The notes: generated by a model not told the origin, from the letters alone. A stretch of DNA of 63,336 nucleotides from Parapedobacter lycopersici_A (GCF_040395035.1 NZ_JBEBRB010000009.1:1-63336); one strand, 5' to 3'. Shown: positions 43,740 through 53,335, numbered from the stretch's first letter. Made by a program: numbers and translations.

Positions 43740-44362
43740 TGCTCGTACCTGTAATGGATATAAATGCCATAAATGATGTGGAACAGCCCGAAGCCTACGG
43801 CCCAGCAGTACAGTCCCAGTCCAACAAAATAGGCGCTGATCAGTCCGAGCCCTATTTCGATCAGTCCCAGTACGCGCACGGCGCCGTAGGTGAATTGGCC
43901 AGCACTATACAAAGCCAGTCCGTAAAATATCAGGGTAAACGGAACGATGAGTCCGGTCAATCCCTTTGCGATCAGGATGAGGATCAACACGCCGCCGGTT
44001 ACGAGCGGAACGGCCATATTCAGCACGAGCCGCCTGGATGTGCCGTTCCATAATTTTTCACTCCGTTTGCCGGCCTTTTTATAAGAAAGGTAAACCGCCG
44101 TACCGATGGCCAGTACCAGCACAGTCAGTGCCAGCGCGATGAGCCGGGTTCCGGTAATGGACCAGGTTTCGGGTGCCGTTGCCGCATAGGTCAGCTGATC
44201 CGGACGGACACCGAGGTACTGATAGGCGATATAGACTCCTGCCAATGCGTAAATTCCAGCCATAACGCCTGCCCACCCCGATAACGACAGGAACTTGGAC
44301 GTGCGTTCCATCATGGAACGGATCGCTGTGAGGTCCCTGGTATAGTCCTTTTCTTGTGTCAT
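43736..44362 (-). CDS. Membrane protein coupled to a wHTH regulator
   Basis: From ATG 44362 (MTQEKDYTRDLTAIRSMMER) this is a 208-residue protein. It has a conserved N-terminal amphipathic helix, then about six membrane helices, with an early 'LSLSGWAGVMAGIYALAGVYIAY' and a final 'GFGLFHIIYGIYIHYRYEQ'. I recognise the type as the uncharacterised Bacteroidota membrane protein paired with a small wHTH regulator, but its role is unknown. The minus-strand promoter (TTGC, 18 bases, TAACTTTG) lies 19-48 bases upstream. The gene overlaps the wHTH gene by 4 bases. Confidence 0.72.
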   Translation of the reverse strand: MTQEKDYTRDLTAIRSMMERTSKFLSLSGWAGVMAGIYALAGVYIAYQYLGVRPDQLTYAATAPETWSITGTRLIALALTVLVLAIGTAVYLSYKKAGKRSEKLWNGTSRRLVLNMAVPLVTGGVLILILIAKGLTGLIVPFTLIFYGLALYSAGQFTYGAVRVLGLIEIGLGLISAYFVGLGLYCWAVGFGLFHIIYGIYIHYRYEQ

Positions 44363-44380
44363 TAAAAGTACTTTTTTTTT

Positions 44381-44410
44381 CAAAGTTAAATAGAAATTTT
44401 AATTTTGCAA
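44381..44410 (-). promoter_or_regulatory. Promoter of the membrane-protein/wHTH operon, overlapping a divergent one
   Basis: On the minus strand TTGC (44407-44410) and TAACTTTG (44381-44388) are 18 bases apart. On the plus strand TAATTTTG (44400-44407) is a -7 box for the gene at 44474. The two promoters overlap, so one regulator could control both directions. Confidence 0.6.
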
Positions 44411-44473
44411 GCGGGGAGGTGATTTATTTGAAAATTCCCGGTAGGGGATAACGCGGTTCATTGACGGATATTT

Positions 44474-45241
44474 ATGGAAAATTTTGTGCGGAGCGATTCA
44501 ATAGTCCGGCGCATCTGGGGGAAGAGCGATACGGTGCTGCTGATTTTTGCCGGGGCTTCCGCGGAGTTTGCATTGAACAAAGCGGTCGATTGGCTTTATT
44601 TCACCGGGCGCCTTCCGGCTGATCCATTGAAACGGCTGTTCGCTACCGTTGCCTATGCCCGTCAGATCGTATTTGCCCCGCACGACGGCGCGTTGCGTGC
44701 CATCGACGGAATTTCCGCCATCCACCGCGGGGTCGAACACCAGCGGGGTCGGCGGATTCCCGACTGGGCGTACCGCGATGTGCTGTTTATGCTGATCGAT
44801 TACTCCGTACGCGCTTATGAATTACTGGAAGGAAAACTGGACACCGCCGAACGGGAGGAGGTATTTCAGGTTTTCCGTCGGGTGGGATTGCGTATGCAGA
44901 TTAATGGCCTGCCCGCCACCCATGGACAGTGGGTGATCATGCGGAAGGCAGGCTTGCGTGAGCACCTATCGAATGGGGCATTTACCAAAGACCTGTATAA
45001 GCAGTACCGGCGCCACCTCGGCCGGTTCAGGTTCCTGATTTTAAAGCAGGTGCAGCGGGCCCTGGTGCCCGAACGGGTAAACCGGTTGCTGGGCCTTGGC
45101 CACAGTCCCATTGCAGCCCTGTTGCTGGGCGCCTACAAACTAAGCCGGATCCTGCGACTGGATCCGTTATTGAAAAATGCGATATTGCCATCGGAGTATA
45201 AAGCCCAGGTTAAGGCCCTGGACCGCGATCCGGGTAACTGA
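44474..45241 (+). CDS. MpaB/latex-clearing-protein type oxygenase (DUF2236)
   Basis: This 255-residue protein has the all-helical DUF2236 fold: 'DTVLLIFAGASAEFALNKAVDWLYFTGRLPADPLKRLFATVAYAR' (start of the domain), then 'HDGALRAIDGISAIHRGVEHQ' with His70, His84 and His89. A later region has 'FRRVGLRMQINGLPATHGQW'. The family includes fungal MpaB and bacterial rubber oxygenase, which use a haem b to split C=C bonds. Which His binds haem here is not certain. There is no signal peptide, so it is cytoplasmic or membrane-associated. It is divergent from the wHTH operon and convergent with a PAS kinase, with 7 bases between stops. Confidence 0.75.
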   Translation: MENFVRSDSIVRRIWGKSDTVLLIFAGASAEFALNKAVDWLYFTGRLPADPLKRLFATVAYARQIVFAPHDGALRAIDGISAIHRGVEHQRGRRIPDWAYRDVLFMLIDYSVRAYELLEGKLDTAEREEVFQVFRRVGLRMQINGLPATHGQWVIMRKAGLREHLSNGAFTKDLYKQYRRHLGRFRFLILKQVQRALVPERVNRLLGLGHSPIAALLLGAYKLSRILRLDPLLKNAILPSEYKAQVKALDRDPGN

Positions 45242-45248
45242 CCCGGTT

Positions 45249-46706
45249 TTACACCGGGAGTGTAAAATAGAAAACCGATCCGTTTCCCGGGGTGCTGTTT
45301 ACGCCGATTTCACCGTCATGCTTCTTAATGATCTCCGACGCGATGTATAGTCCCAGGCCGAACCCCTGCGCCGGCGCGGGGGCGCCAACGCGGAAAAAAC
45401 GATCAAAGACCTTTTCCTGCATGTCTGCGGAGAGCCCAATGCCGTCGTCCGTGATGCTGACTTTTATCCGGTGTTCCCCATTTTCACAGTGAATGGAAAC
45501 CTCGGAACCCTCCGCCGAATATTTGATGGCATTACCGATCAGGTTGGTCAGCACCTGGCCGATGCGCTCCCGGTCGGCGCTGATGGCCGGACGGCTGCAG
45601 GGCCGATGGGAAAAATGATGCGTCGGACCGGTAATACGGGCTTCCTTCAGCTGCTCTTCCACCAGTAGATTCAGGTCGAATGTTTCTTTTTGCAGTCCGA
45701 GTTCCCCACCGGAGATCATCGTCGTATCCAGCAATGCATATACGAGCTTTACCATCCGGTCGATCTGCCCGTTCAGTTTCATGATGAGGGTTGCACTTTG
45801 CCGTTCATCAATGTGGCGGAATTCGCGGTTGAGCAGCTGTCCGTAGGCCTTGATCCCCGTTAATGGGGTTTTGAGTTCGTGGCTGGCCATGCTGATGAAT
45901 TCATCCTTTTGCTGTTCCACCGCTTTCTGCCGGGTGATATCAACGGAGATGATGACTGCGGAATGCGGCTTTCCCTGTGGGTCAAAAATCGGCGAAATCT
46001 GATTATTGACCCAGATGACCGACCCGTCGTTGCACAGTAGGCGCTTTTCAATTTCGTACGCTGCTCCCTCGTTTACCAGGCGCTCGAATAACACCGCATT
46101 GCGGTCGATATCGGCTTCATAAATAATATCCGTGACGGTCAGTTCCAGCAGCTGTGGAACACGGTAGCCGAGCATTTTGCCGAACCGTTCGTTTGAAAAA
46201 ATAATGCTGCCGGAAAAGTCCACTTTCAGAATCCCGGCGATACTCTGGTTAACGATGACCCGGTAATTTTCCTCTGACTGCCGCAGGGCTTCTTCGGCCG
46301 TTTTCCGTTCAGTGATGTCCATCACCAGGCCCGAAAGCCCGATGGCTAGCCCATCGGCATCGCGCCTGATGGTGCAGCGTGCGGAAATCCACCGGATATC
46401 GCCGTCGGGAAGGCGGATACGGAATTCTTCCCGGTAGCCGATGGCATTTTTGATTGCCGCGGTTAACGACCGTCGGACACGTGTCCGGTCACCTCCGTAA
46501 ATAGCGGGTAAGATATGCTTAATCGGGACACCTTCCGTGATGGCGGCCCGGGGCAGCGAAAAATAATGCGTAATGTTTTCATCAGCTATAATCAGGTCCC
46601 GTGGAATATCCCAGTAAAAGGTGCCCGCAAGCCCGGTTTCAAGCGAAGCCGCTAGTTGTGCCCTTGTACGGCGGAGGATTTTCTTCATCCGCGTTTTGCC
46701 TGTCAT
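45249..46706 (-). CDS. Double-PAS sensor histidine kinase
   Basis: The 485-residue protein is a soluble histidine kinase. PAS 1 spans about 22-135, with a C-terminal 'PAC' stretch 'VMDITERKTAEEAL'; PAS 2 spans about 145-262 ('NQSIAGILKVDFSGSIIFSN'). HisKA carries phospho-His276 ('SMASHELKTPLTGIKAYG'). HATPase runs about 370-485 with 'NLIGNAIKYS', 'DDGIGL' and 'GFGLGLYIASEII'. There is no membrane helix. No response regulator is adjacent, so it is an orphan kinase. It may sense redox, a small ligand or phytochrome-like partners. The start ATG 46706 may be replaced by 46688 (MKKILRRT). Confidence 0.92.
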   Translation of the reverse strand: MTGKTRMKKILRRTRAQLAASLETGLAGTFYWDIPRDLIIADENITHYFSLPRAAITEGVPIKHILPAIYGGDRTRVRRSLTAAIKNAIGYREEFRIRLPDGDIRWISARCTIRRDADGLAIGLSGLVMDITERKTAEEALRQSEENYRVIVNQSIAGILKVDFSGSIIFSNERFGKMLGYRVPQLLELTVTDIIYEADIDRNAVLFERLVNEGAAYEIEKRLLCNDGSVIWVNNQISPIFDPQGKPHSAVIISVDITRQKAVEQQKDEFISMASHELKTPLTGIKAYGQLLNREFRHIDERQSATLIMKLNGQIDRMVKLVYALLDTTMISGGELGLQKETFDLNLLVEEQLKEARITGPTHHFSHRPCSRPAISADRERIGQVLTNLIGNAIKYSAEGSEVSIHCENGEHRIKVSITDDGIGLSADMQEKVFDRFFRVGAPAPAQGFGLGLYIASEIIKKHDGEIGVNSTPGNGSVFYFTLPV

Positions 46707-46904
46707 AGTATCCGGTGTTCCTGCCTGTCGTAGCCGCTAAAGGCGATGAAAAGAACATGTCCTTTTTTGGGTAGTCAGCTAAATCATTAATAAATGACTT
46801 AACGTTCTGCCATAAAAATTGTTCGTGAAACAGGAATATTTTAGATAGGCGGGGCCATTATTGCAACGGGCACGAAAGCGGATGTAAAAATGTTGGGCAC
46901 CTGT

Positions 46905-47645
46905 TTAATGCCCGTTAAACGCACCAAAGAGAATGGAAATGCCGATGCACAGCAACCCAACGTAAACGTAGCGGAAAAAGGATTCGTTGTTCAGGCGGTG
47001 ATTCAGGTACCGCCCCAGGAATATCGCCGGAATGGCGGCTGGGAGTGCAACCATAAAATAACGGAAAACATCGGCATTGAGGAGATCCTTAATCCAGTAG
47101 CCAATAACCCCTGCAAAACTCACCGGCAAAAAATAGGCCTGCAGCGTAGCCCGGAATTGCTTGGCATCCCATTGCCGCATATTACCGTATACAATGAGCG
47201 GCGGACCGTTTAGCCCGTATGCACCCCCGAGGATACCGGAGAGAAAACCGCAGGCAAACAGCCAGCCTTTGTGGTCTGTTTTTAGTTGGAGACCATTTTT
47301 TTTCCATAGTGCGTACAGTGCATAACCGGTGATGGCAGCACCCAGTCCGAATTTCACCTGGTTTTCACTGCCGTAAACCAGTAACAGCAATCCCAGCGGA
47401 ATACCCAGCAACGCGAAGAAGATCAGCCACTTCGCGCTGTAAAGATGGATTTTCCGGTGATCCTGGATCACCACCACGAGTGCGATCACGATGGATAACA
47501 GCACGGATAGGGGCACGGCCACAGTTACGGGCAAAATAACGATCAGGAGCGGTACGGCAATCAGCGATTCGCCGAAACCTAATGTCGACCGGACCAACGT
47601 GGCAATAAAGCTGACGGCGGCTACATAAAAGAAAGTAAAATCCAT
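46905..47645 (-). CDS. TauE/SafE-family sulfite or sulfonate exporter
   Basis: This 246-residue membrane protein, starting at ATG 47645 (MDFTFFYVAAVSF), has about eight helices in two repeats. The signature 'LVRSTLGFGESLIAVPLLI' is in the first, and 'GFLSGILGGAYGLNGPPLIVYGNM' in the second. The family exports sulfite, sulfoacetate or related anions; which one applies here is not known. Upstream codons to 47732 are basic and unlike the family. It stands alone, divergent from the sigma factor gene of locus B. Confidence 0.88.
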   Translation of the reverse strand: MDFTFFYVAAVSFIATLVRSTLGFGESLIAVPLLIVILPVTVAVPLSVLLSIVIALVVVIQDHRKIHLYSAKWLIFFALLGIPLGLLLLVYGSENQVKFGLGAAITGYALYALWKKNGLQLKTDHKGWLFACGFLSGILGGAYGLNGPPLIVYGNMRQWDAKQFRATLQAYFLPVSFAGVIGYWIKDLLNADVFRYFMVALPAAIPAIFLGRYLNHRLNNESFFRYVYVGLLCIGISILFGAFNGH

Positions 47646-47799
47646 GTATTTCGACGCTTGTTTTGGTGATGATGGTGCGCTGGCGAATATCGGGTTTCCG
47701 ATGCAATATCTAAAATTTAAGTGACGGATCAACTGCCGGAATGCGGCTAATTGGGGTACGGAAGGACGGGTGGTAAATCGGGAATGTTTCTTGAAAAAG

Positions 47800-47830
47800 T
47801 TGCTGGATTGGTGCTTCGTTAGTATATTTG
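47800..47830 (+). promoter_or_regulatory. Promoter of sigma/anti-sigma genes, locus B
   Basis: TTGC at 47800-47803 and TATATTTG at 47823-47830, 19 bases apart, match the Bacteroidota housekeeping promoter. The expected start is about 105 bases before the ATG of the ECF sigma gene. No other feature is seen in the 298-base gap 47646-47943. Confidence 0.65.
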
Positions 47831-47943
47831 GTTTTCAAAATCCAATTAGACTTAGATAATAATTGAAAGCAGGGGCATTTATTACCGGCTAGCTCGATAG
47901 TATATCGAAATAGTGGCCGCTGTAACCAAGGATTGCGTAAATT

Positions 47944-48531
47944 ATGGCATTACGAAGGACACCGAATGAAACGGAACTGTTGGAAAAAATTGCCGACGGT
48001 AATGAGCAGGCGTTCTCCGCGTTGTTTTATGCATACTATAACCAGGTTGGAGAATTTGTTCAGTTGCTGACTAATTCCAGGGCCGCTACCGAAGAAATTC
48101 TGCAGGATGTGTTCACCAAAATCTGGGTAGACCGGGAGATGCTTCCGCAGATTAACCGGTTTGACGCCTATTTATTTGTCCTCTGCCGGAACCATACCCT
48201 GAATTACATCCGGCGCATGGCGGCCGAGCGACGCAGGCAGGAAGAATTCGCCCGCCAGCTGGAAACCGACGCCGCTACCAGGGAAACCGAACAGGAAGCC
48301 TATTCACAGCTGGTTGACCGCGCCGTACAATTATTACCCCCCCAGCAGCAAAAGGTTTTTTCCCTCCGGCGCAATGGTTTTAAGAATCCGGAGATCGCCC
48401 GGGAGTTGCAACTTTCGATTGAATCCGTTAAAAAATATCAGCACCTGGCGATGAAGTTCGTAATCGAGTTTATCAAAGGCCATGCATTCCTGCTGCTCAT
48501 CCAGCTATCTTTTCTTTTTATTTGTGATTGA
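47944..48531 (+). CDS. ECF sigma factor, FecI-like (locus B)
   Basis: This 195-residue sigma factor has region 2 at about 15-85 ('AFSALFYAYYNQVGEFVQLL', 'EEILQDVFTKIW') and region 4 at about 120-175 ('LLPPQQQKVFSLRRNGFKNPEIARELQLS'). A hydrophobic C-terminal tail ('HAFLLLIQLSFLFICD') is unusual for a sigma factor and may touch the membrane or its FecR. The FecR gene starts 117 bp downstream. It should drive the susC operon of locus B. It is not close to the sigma factor of locus A in sequence, so the two loci probably answer different signals. Confidence 0.92.
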   Translation: MALRRTPNETELLEKIADGNEQAFSALFYAYYNQVGEFVQLLTNSRAATEEILQDVFTKIWVDREMLPQINRFDAYLFVLCRNHTLNYIRRMAAERRRQEEFARQLETDAATRETEQEAYSQLVDRAVQLLPPQQQKVFSLRRNGFKNPEIARELQLSIESVKKYQHLAMKFVIEFIKGHAFLLLIQLSFLFICD

Positions 48532-48648
48532 TAACCAGTTAATTGCTGATTATTTGCTGGAGATTTTCACTTTTTCTTAAAATCATATCCACCTTTTGGC
48601 TACCGTCGTGTCTTTATTGTACGAATTATATCCGTAATAACCTGTTAC

Positions 48649-49839
48649 ATGCAAAATCAGCGACTGGCCATATTGTTAAAACGTGCCATGGAGAGCACCA
48701 TTACGCCATCCGAACGCGAGGAGTTGCTGGCATTAATGGCCGACGACGAAAATAAACGCGATGCGGAACGGCTATTGGATGATTCATGGGAGCAGTTTGA
48801 GGCAACCGACAATACAGTACTGACATCGGATAAGGGGTCAGAAATGCTGCGCCGGATTTTTGAAACGACCGGACATCGCCGGCCCCGTCAGCAGCTCATC
48901 AGCAGCTGGTTATACGCAGCGGCTTCGGTTTTGCTGATTGCGATGGTATCGATGTATTTTTATACCCAGTACCGGCTAACTGCTTCATCCGCTGAACTGA
49001 CGCTGGCGCAGGCTGCGGAACAATATAACATCAAACCCGGTGGCAATAAGGCCATACTGACACTGGGGGATGGTCGTGTAATCGTATTGGATGATACCGG
49101 CAACGGCCTGGTGGCGGAAGATGCGGGAGCCAATATCCTGAAATCCGCGGGCGGACAGCTGCGGTATGACCGGAGCGATGACGCATCTGCCACGGTTACG
49201 TATAACTCCATCCGCATACCCAAGGGCGGCCAATACCGGCTTGTGCTCCCTGACGGATCCCGGGTACATTTGAATGCGGATTCCTATATCCGGTTTCCAA
49301 CCCGGTTCGTTGGCGACCGGCGGGAGGTGGAGCTGGTCGGCGAGGCTTATTTTGAAGTTGCCCACGATAAAAGCAAACCGTTTTATGTAAAAACACCAAG
49401 GCAGGTTACCAGGGTATTGGGTACGGTATTCAATATCAGTGCCTACGCGGATGAAACAACAACGAAAACCACGCTCGTGGAAGGCCGCGTCGAAGTCAGC
49501 GGAAAACAGGGACACCCGGTTGTTCTTAAACCGGGACAGGCTGCACTTTATCAGGACGGGCAATCCGAGCCGGCGGTAATACACGCTGACATGGACCGGG
49601 AATTGGCCTGGCAGAAGGGTTATTTTGTGTTTAACAACGAGAATATAAAAAGCATCATGCAGCGGATCTCACGCTGGTATGATATTGACGTGGAGTACCA
49701 GGGCAATCTGATGCAGAAGCACTTTGGTGGTATTTTCCAGCGGTCCAAAAGCATTGCCCAGTTGCTGGATAGCTTTAAAGAAACTGGAATTATAGACTTT
49801 AAGATTATAGAAAGGAGGGTGGTCGTAATCGGGAAATAA
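48649..49839 (+). CDS. FecR-like anti-sigma factor (locus B)
   Basis: The 396-residue protein has a cytoplasmic N-terminus (1-85), one membrane helix at about 88-105 ('SWLYAAASVLLIAMVSMYFY'), a periplasmic FecR domain with 'IPKGGQYRLVLPDGSRVHLN' and 'GEAYFEVAHDKSKPFYVKT' at about 185-250, and a C-terminal DUF4974 domain ('INSENIKS'-like 'FNNENIKSIMQRISRWYDID'). It should bind the upstream sigma factor and receive the signal from the STN domain of the SusC encoded 139 bp later. Start ATG 48649 is clear. Confidence 0.93.
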   Translation: MQNQRLAILLKRAMESTITPSEREELLALMADDENKRDAERLLDDSWEQFEATDNTVLTSDKGSEMLRRIFETTGHRRPRQQLISSWLYAAASVLLIAMVSMYFYTQYRLTASSAELTLAQAAEQYNIKPGGNKAILTLGDGRVIVLDDTGNGLVAEDAGANILKSAGGQLRYDRSDDASATVTYNSIRIPKGGQYRLVLPDGSRVHLNADSYIRFPTRFVGDRREVELVGEAYFEVAHDKSKPFYVKTPRQVTRVLGTVFNISAYADETTTKTTLVEGRVEVSGKQGHPVVLKPGQAALYQDGQSEPAVIHADMDRELAWQKGYFVFNNENIKSIMQRISRWYDIDVEYQGNLMQKHFGGIFQRSKSIAQLLDSFKETGIIDFKIIERRVVVIGK

Positions 49840-49870
49840 TACGTTATACAAGCGGCATATAGTTGCAAAA

Positions 49871-49899
49871 AGCCGGAGGCGTTGCCGCGCCAACCGGCT
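49871..49899 (+). other. Hairpin between fecR and susC, locus B
   Basis: AGCCGG (49871-49876) pairs with CCGGCT (49894-49899), and GGCG (49878-49881) with CGCC (49888-49891) inside it. It lies 80 bases before the susC start. A second small palindrome, TTCACC-A-GGTGAA (49905-49917), follows. There is no U-run. Its position corresponds to the hairpin at 4806-4833 in locus A. Confidence 0.4.
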
Positions 49900-49978
49900 G
49901 TAGGTTCACCAGGTGAATCTAAATGGGTAACTAACCAACTGAAAAGAAATCAAGTTCTTAATTAAACCCAATTTCCAA

Positions 49979-52900
49979 ATGTATAAAATTTTTACTGCAA
50001 AACGCTGCAGCAAACCAACATTCTATTCACGTAAATTTCTGTTGATGATGAAGGCCACGGTGTTGTTAACCTTCGTGTTTATGCAGGCGGCGGTCGCCAG
50101 CCGCGGCCAGGACGTGAGTATCCAGGTAAAGGGTGCGCCGATCACCAAGGTGCTGTTCACCCTTTCCCAGCAGAGCGGCTATGATTTTATTTATGACGCG
50201 AAGCTGATGGAAAACATGGCGCCTATCACACTTATCGCATATAATGAACCGCTGGAATCGGTACTGAAGCGCTGTTTCGGGACTCAGCCGTTCGAATTTG
50301 TTTTTAACGAAAATAAAACGGTGGTTATCCGGAAGCGGCGCCCCGCACCGTTGGTAAAACCCATCCAGCAACAACCCATTTCAGGTTCGGTTGTGGACTC
50401 CCTTGGACGTCCGCTGGTAGGGGTATCGGTATTGATAAAGGGAAGTCAGCGGGGGACGGCAACGAATGCGGAGGGGGTATTCCAGATCGAGGCGAATCCG
50501 AACGATGTGCTGGTATTCAGTAATATCGGCTACCAGGATCAGGAAGTGACGGTAACCGGGCAGCAGCGGCTGTCTGTTGTGCTGACACCGGTTTATTCGG
50601 ACCTGGAAGAAGTAGTAGTTACCGCATTGGGCATAACCCGCGAAAAGAAATCGCTTTCCTACTCGGCCCAGAACATCGGCGGCGACCAGCTCAGCCAAGC
50701 AAAAGAGAGCAACATGATCAACTCGTTGCAGGGGAAAGTAGCCGGTGTTAACATTACCAAAAATCCAGAAGGACCCGGTGGTGAATCACGCGTGGTGTTG
50801 CGCGGAAACCGTTCGATCACGGGAAATAACCAGCCGTTATATGTCATCGATGGGGTACCGCTCGATGGCGGTATCAGCATGATCAACTCCGATGATATTG
50901 CGAGCATGACCGTGCTGAAAGGTGCTTCGGCGGCAGCGCTGTATGGCAGTGCAGGCCAGAACGGTGCTATTATCATCACCACGAAACGACCCGAGGCCGG
51001 ACCGCTGGCCGTGGATTTTTCCACGGGTTTTACCTGGGATCGACCTACGGCACTGCCGGAATTCCAATATGAGTATGGCCAGGGATCGGCCGGCGTATAC
51101 TCGCCGAATTCCGAGCACAGCTGGGGCCCGAAAGCTGACGGCCAGGAGGTAACACTCTGGAATGGCAGTACCGTCCCACTGGTGGGGCAGCCCGACCGTT
51201 TTGACGAATTTTTCCGGACGGGGAAGACATTCAGCAACTCCCTGACGCTGACAGGCGGTACGGAAACCATTAAAACCTATTTTTCATATGCCAACATGCT
51301 GGCCGGTGGCATTATGCAGAACAACGACCTGACCCGACATAATTTCGATTTCAAGATCAGCAACCAGCTATCGTCAAAACTTTCCTTCGATTCCAAGATC
51401 AGCTACATTTACGATGATGTATTTAACCGGCCTGCACTCGGGGAAACCGGATTTTCATTAACCTCGATTTACCGTGCGCCAACTTCCATCCCCATCTCCG
51501 AAATGGAGAAATTTGAATATGTGAATGACGAAGGGGATATGATGCAAAGCTACTGGAAACCCAATTCATCTGTTTTGGGCAATCCCTTTTTCTACATGAA
51601 CCGCAATATTTATCACCAGCGGAAAGACCGTGTGCTGGGATTGCTGTCGGCTACCTATAAACTGGCCAGCTGGGTGGATATACTCGTGCGCGGCAGCATC
51701 GACAAAACCATTACGAGATGGGATCGGCGGGTCTATGCCGACTCGTATTACAGCCTGGTCGGCGCGAACTATTTTCTTCGGAATACCAATCGTTATGCGA
51801 CGAACATGGATGCATTGGCTTCCTTCCGGCATGATTTTACCCCCGACCTGAAGTTTACGGGAAATGTGGGGGGATCGATACAGGAAAGCCGGTATGAGGA
51901 GGTTTATACGGACGCGAATGGCCTGAATAAAGCCAATTTCTTCGAAATGTCGAACGCCAAGGCACCGATCGTCACCACCGACCACGGCAGAAGCCCGCAG
52001 ATCCAGGCGCTGTATGCGACCGCTACGTTGGCCTACCGCGACTACCTGTTTCTGGATGTGACTGCACGGAACGACTGGTCGTCGGCGCTGCCAAAAGGCA
52101 ACCAGTCTTATTTTTATCCTTCCATCGGTCTGATCGGTATCCTGTCGGATATGTTTACCATGCCCTCATGGATTTCGTACGGAAAGGCGCGGGTGTCTTA
52201 TGCCAATGCCGGTTCGGGTGGAAACCAGTACCTGAACCAGAATTATTACACAGTAGGTGCAGGCGGGTTGATTCTTACGCCAACCATCCAGTCGTTCAAT
52301 ACGTATAAGCCTGAAATCACCAGCTCAACAGAAGTGGGACTCGAATGGCGGTTCTTCAACAGCCGGTTTGGCTTTGACGTTACTTATTACGATAGCCGCA
52401 CCAAAAACCAGCTGCTGTTGATCGGTGCACCATCAGCATCGCTGTACGATCAGCGTTACATCAACGCAGGGTTAATCCAGAATTATGGCGTGGAAGCGCT
52501 CATTACAGCTACCCCGGTTAGGTCAACCAATTTCTCCTGGGATGTTTCCGTTAACTATGCGAAAAACAACAATAAGATCATTCGCCTGACCGACGACATC
52601 AGCTCGGTAATCATACGCGACGATCGCCTGGCAACCATCCGCGTGACTGAAGGGGATCGTTATGGCGATATGTATTCAAAAGCGTGGCGCCGGGATGAGC
52701 AGGGACGGCGGTTGGTGGATAATAACGGGTCGCCGTTACTCACGGCCGGAAAGGACCTGTTGGTGGGTAACTTTAACCCCAATTACATGCTCGGGTTTTC
52801 CAATAATTTCCGGTACCGCGATTTTTCCCTTAGTTTCCTGCTCGATTACCGGAATGGTGGTGTAGTACTGTCCGGTACGCAGGCATTGATTGATGCAGAT

Positions 52901-53299
52901 GGCCACTCCAAGAACTCACTTGAAGGCCGCGAAAACGGATTGGTACTGGATGCGTATACAGTAGATGGCGAACGCAATGATAAAACGATTTCTGCACAGA
53001 CGTATTGGAGCGCCATTGGCGACCGTTATCCGACCGGTGAGCTGTATACCTACTCAGCGACCAATCTGCGGTTGCGCGAGGTGGTACTGGGCTATAGCCT
53101 TCCCAGCGAATTGCTGAGCGGCAGTAAGTTTATCCGGGCCGCCCGCTTATCCTTGGTGGGAAGAAACCTGTTCTTCCTGCAGCGTGAAGCGCCGTTTGAT
53201 CCCGAATTGACATTGGGTACGGGTAATGGCGGTGGTTTGGAATACGGTTCCCTTCCGTCGACCCGAAGCTTCGGATTTAACCTCCGATTATCGTTTTAA
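49979..53299 (+). CDS. SusC/RagA TonB-linked transporter with STN domain (locus B)
   Basis: This 1106-residue transporter has an N-terminal signal region (ending about RGQ, residue 43), an STN domain (about 45-118), a CarboxypepD_reg domain (about 132-205, 'GSVVDSLGRPLVGVSVLIKGS'), a plug (about 210-330, with 'LEEVVVTALGITREKKSLSYSA', 'SNMINSLQGKVAGVNITK' and 'QPLYVIDGVPLDGG') and a barrel ending '...STRSFGFNLRLSF'. The plug's ALGITREKK box places it in the SusC group that pairs with SusD-like_2 proteins, unlike locus A. The STN domain plus FecIR implies self-induction by substrate. The SusD gene follows 36 bp later. Confidence 0.95.
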   Translation: MYKIFTAKRCSKPTFYSRKFLLMMKATVLLTFVFMQAAVASRGQDVSIQVKGAPITKVLFTLSQQSGYDFIYDAKLMENMAPITLIAYNEPLESVLKRCFGTQPFEFVFNENKTVVIRKRRPAPLVKPIQQQPISGSVVDSLGRPLVGVSVLIKGSQRGTATNAEGVFQIEANPNDVLVFSNIGYQDQEVTVTGQQRLSVVLTPVYSDLEEVVVTALGITREKKSLSYSAQNIGGDQLSQAKESNMINSLQGKVAGVNITKNPEGPGGESRVVLRGNRSITGNNQPLYVIDGVPLDGGISMINSDDIASMTVLKGASAAALYGSAGQNGAIIITTKRPEAGPLAVDFSTGFTWDRPTALPEFQYEYGQGSAGVYSPNSEHSWGPKADGQEVTLWNGSTVPLVGQPDRFDEFFRTGKTFSNSLTLTGGTETIKTYFSYANMLAGGIMQNNDLTRHNFDFKISNQLSSKLSFDSKISYIYDDVFNRPALGETGFSLTSIYRAPTSIPISEMEKFEYVNDEGDMMQSYWKPNSSVLGNPFFYMNRNIYHQRKDRVLGLLSATYKLASWVDILVRGSIDKTITRWDRRVYADSYYSLVGANYFLRNTNRYATNMDALASFRHDFTPDLKFTGNVGGSIQESRYEEVYTDANGLNKANFFEMSNAKAPIVTTDHGRSPQIQALYATATLAYRDYLFLDVTARNDWSSALPKGNQSYFYPSIGLIGILSDMFTMPSWISYGKARVSYANAGSGGNQYLNQNYYTVGAGGLILTPTIQSFNTYKPEITSSTEVGLEWRFFNSRFGFDVTYYDSRTKNQLLLIGAPSASLYDQRYINAGLIQNYGVEALITATPVRSTNFSWDVSVNYAKNNNKIIRLTDDISSVIIRDDRLATIRVTEGDRYGDMYSKAWRRDEQGRRLVDNNGSPLLTAGKDLLVGNFNPNYMLGFSNNFRYRDFSLSFLLDYRNGGVVLSGTQALIDADGHSKNSLEGRENGLVLDAYTVDGERNDKTISAQTYWSAIGDRYPTGELYTYSATNLRLREVVLGYSLPSELLSGSKFIRAARLSLVGRNLFFLQREAPFDPELTLGTGNGGGLEYGSLPSTRSFGFNLRLSF

Positions 53300-53335
53300 T
53301 CACAAATTAAAGAGAACCTTATAGTTTTTATTATA

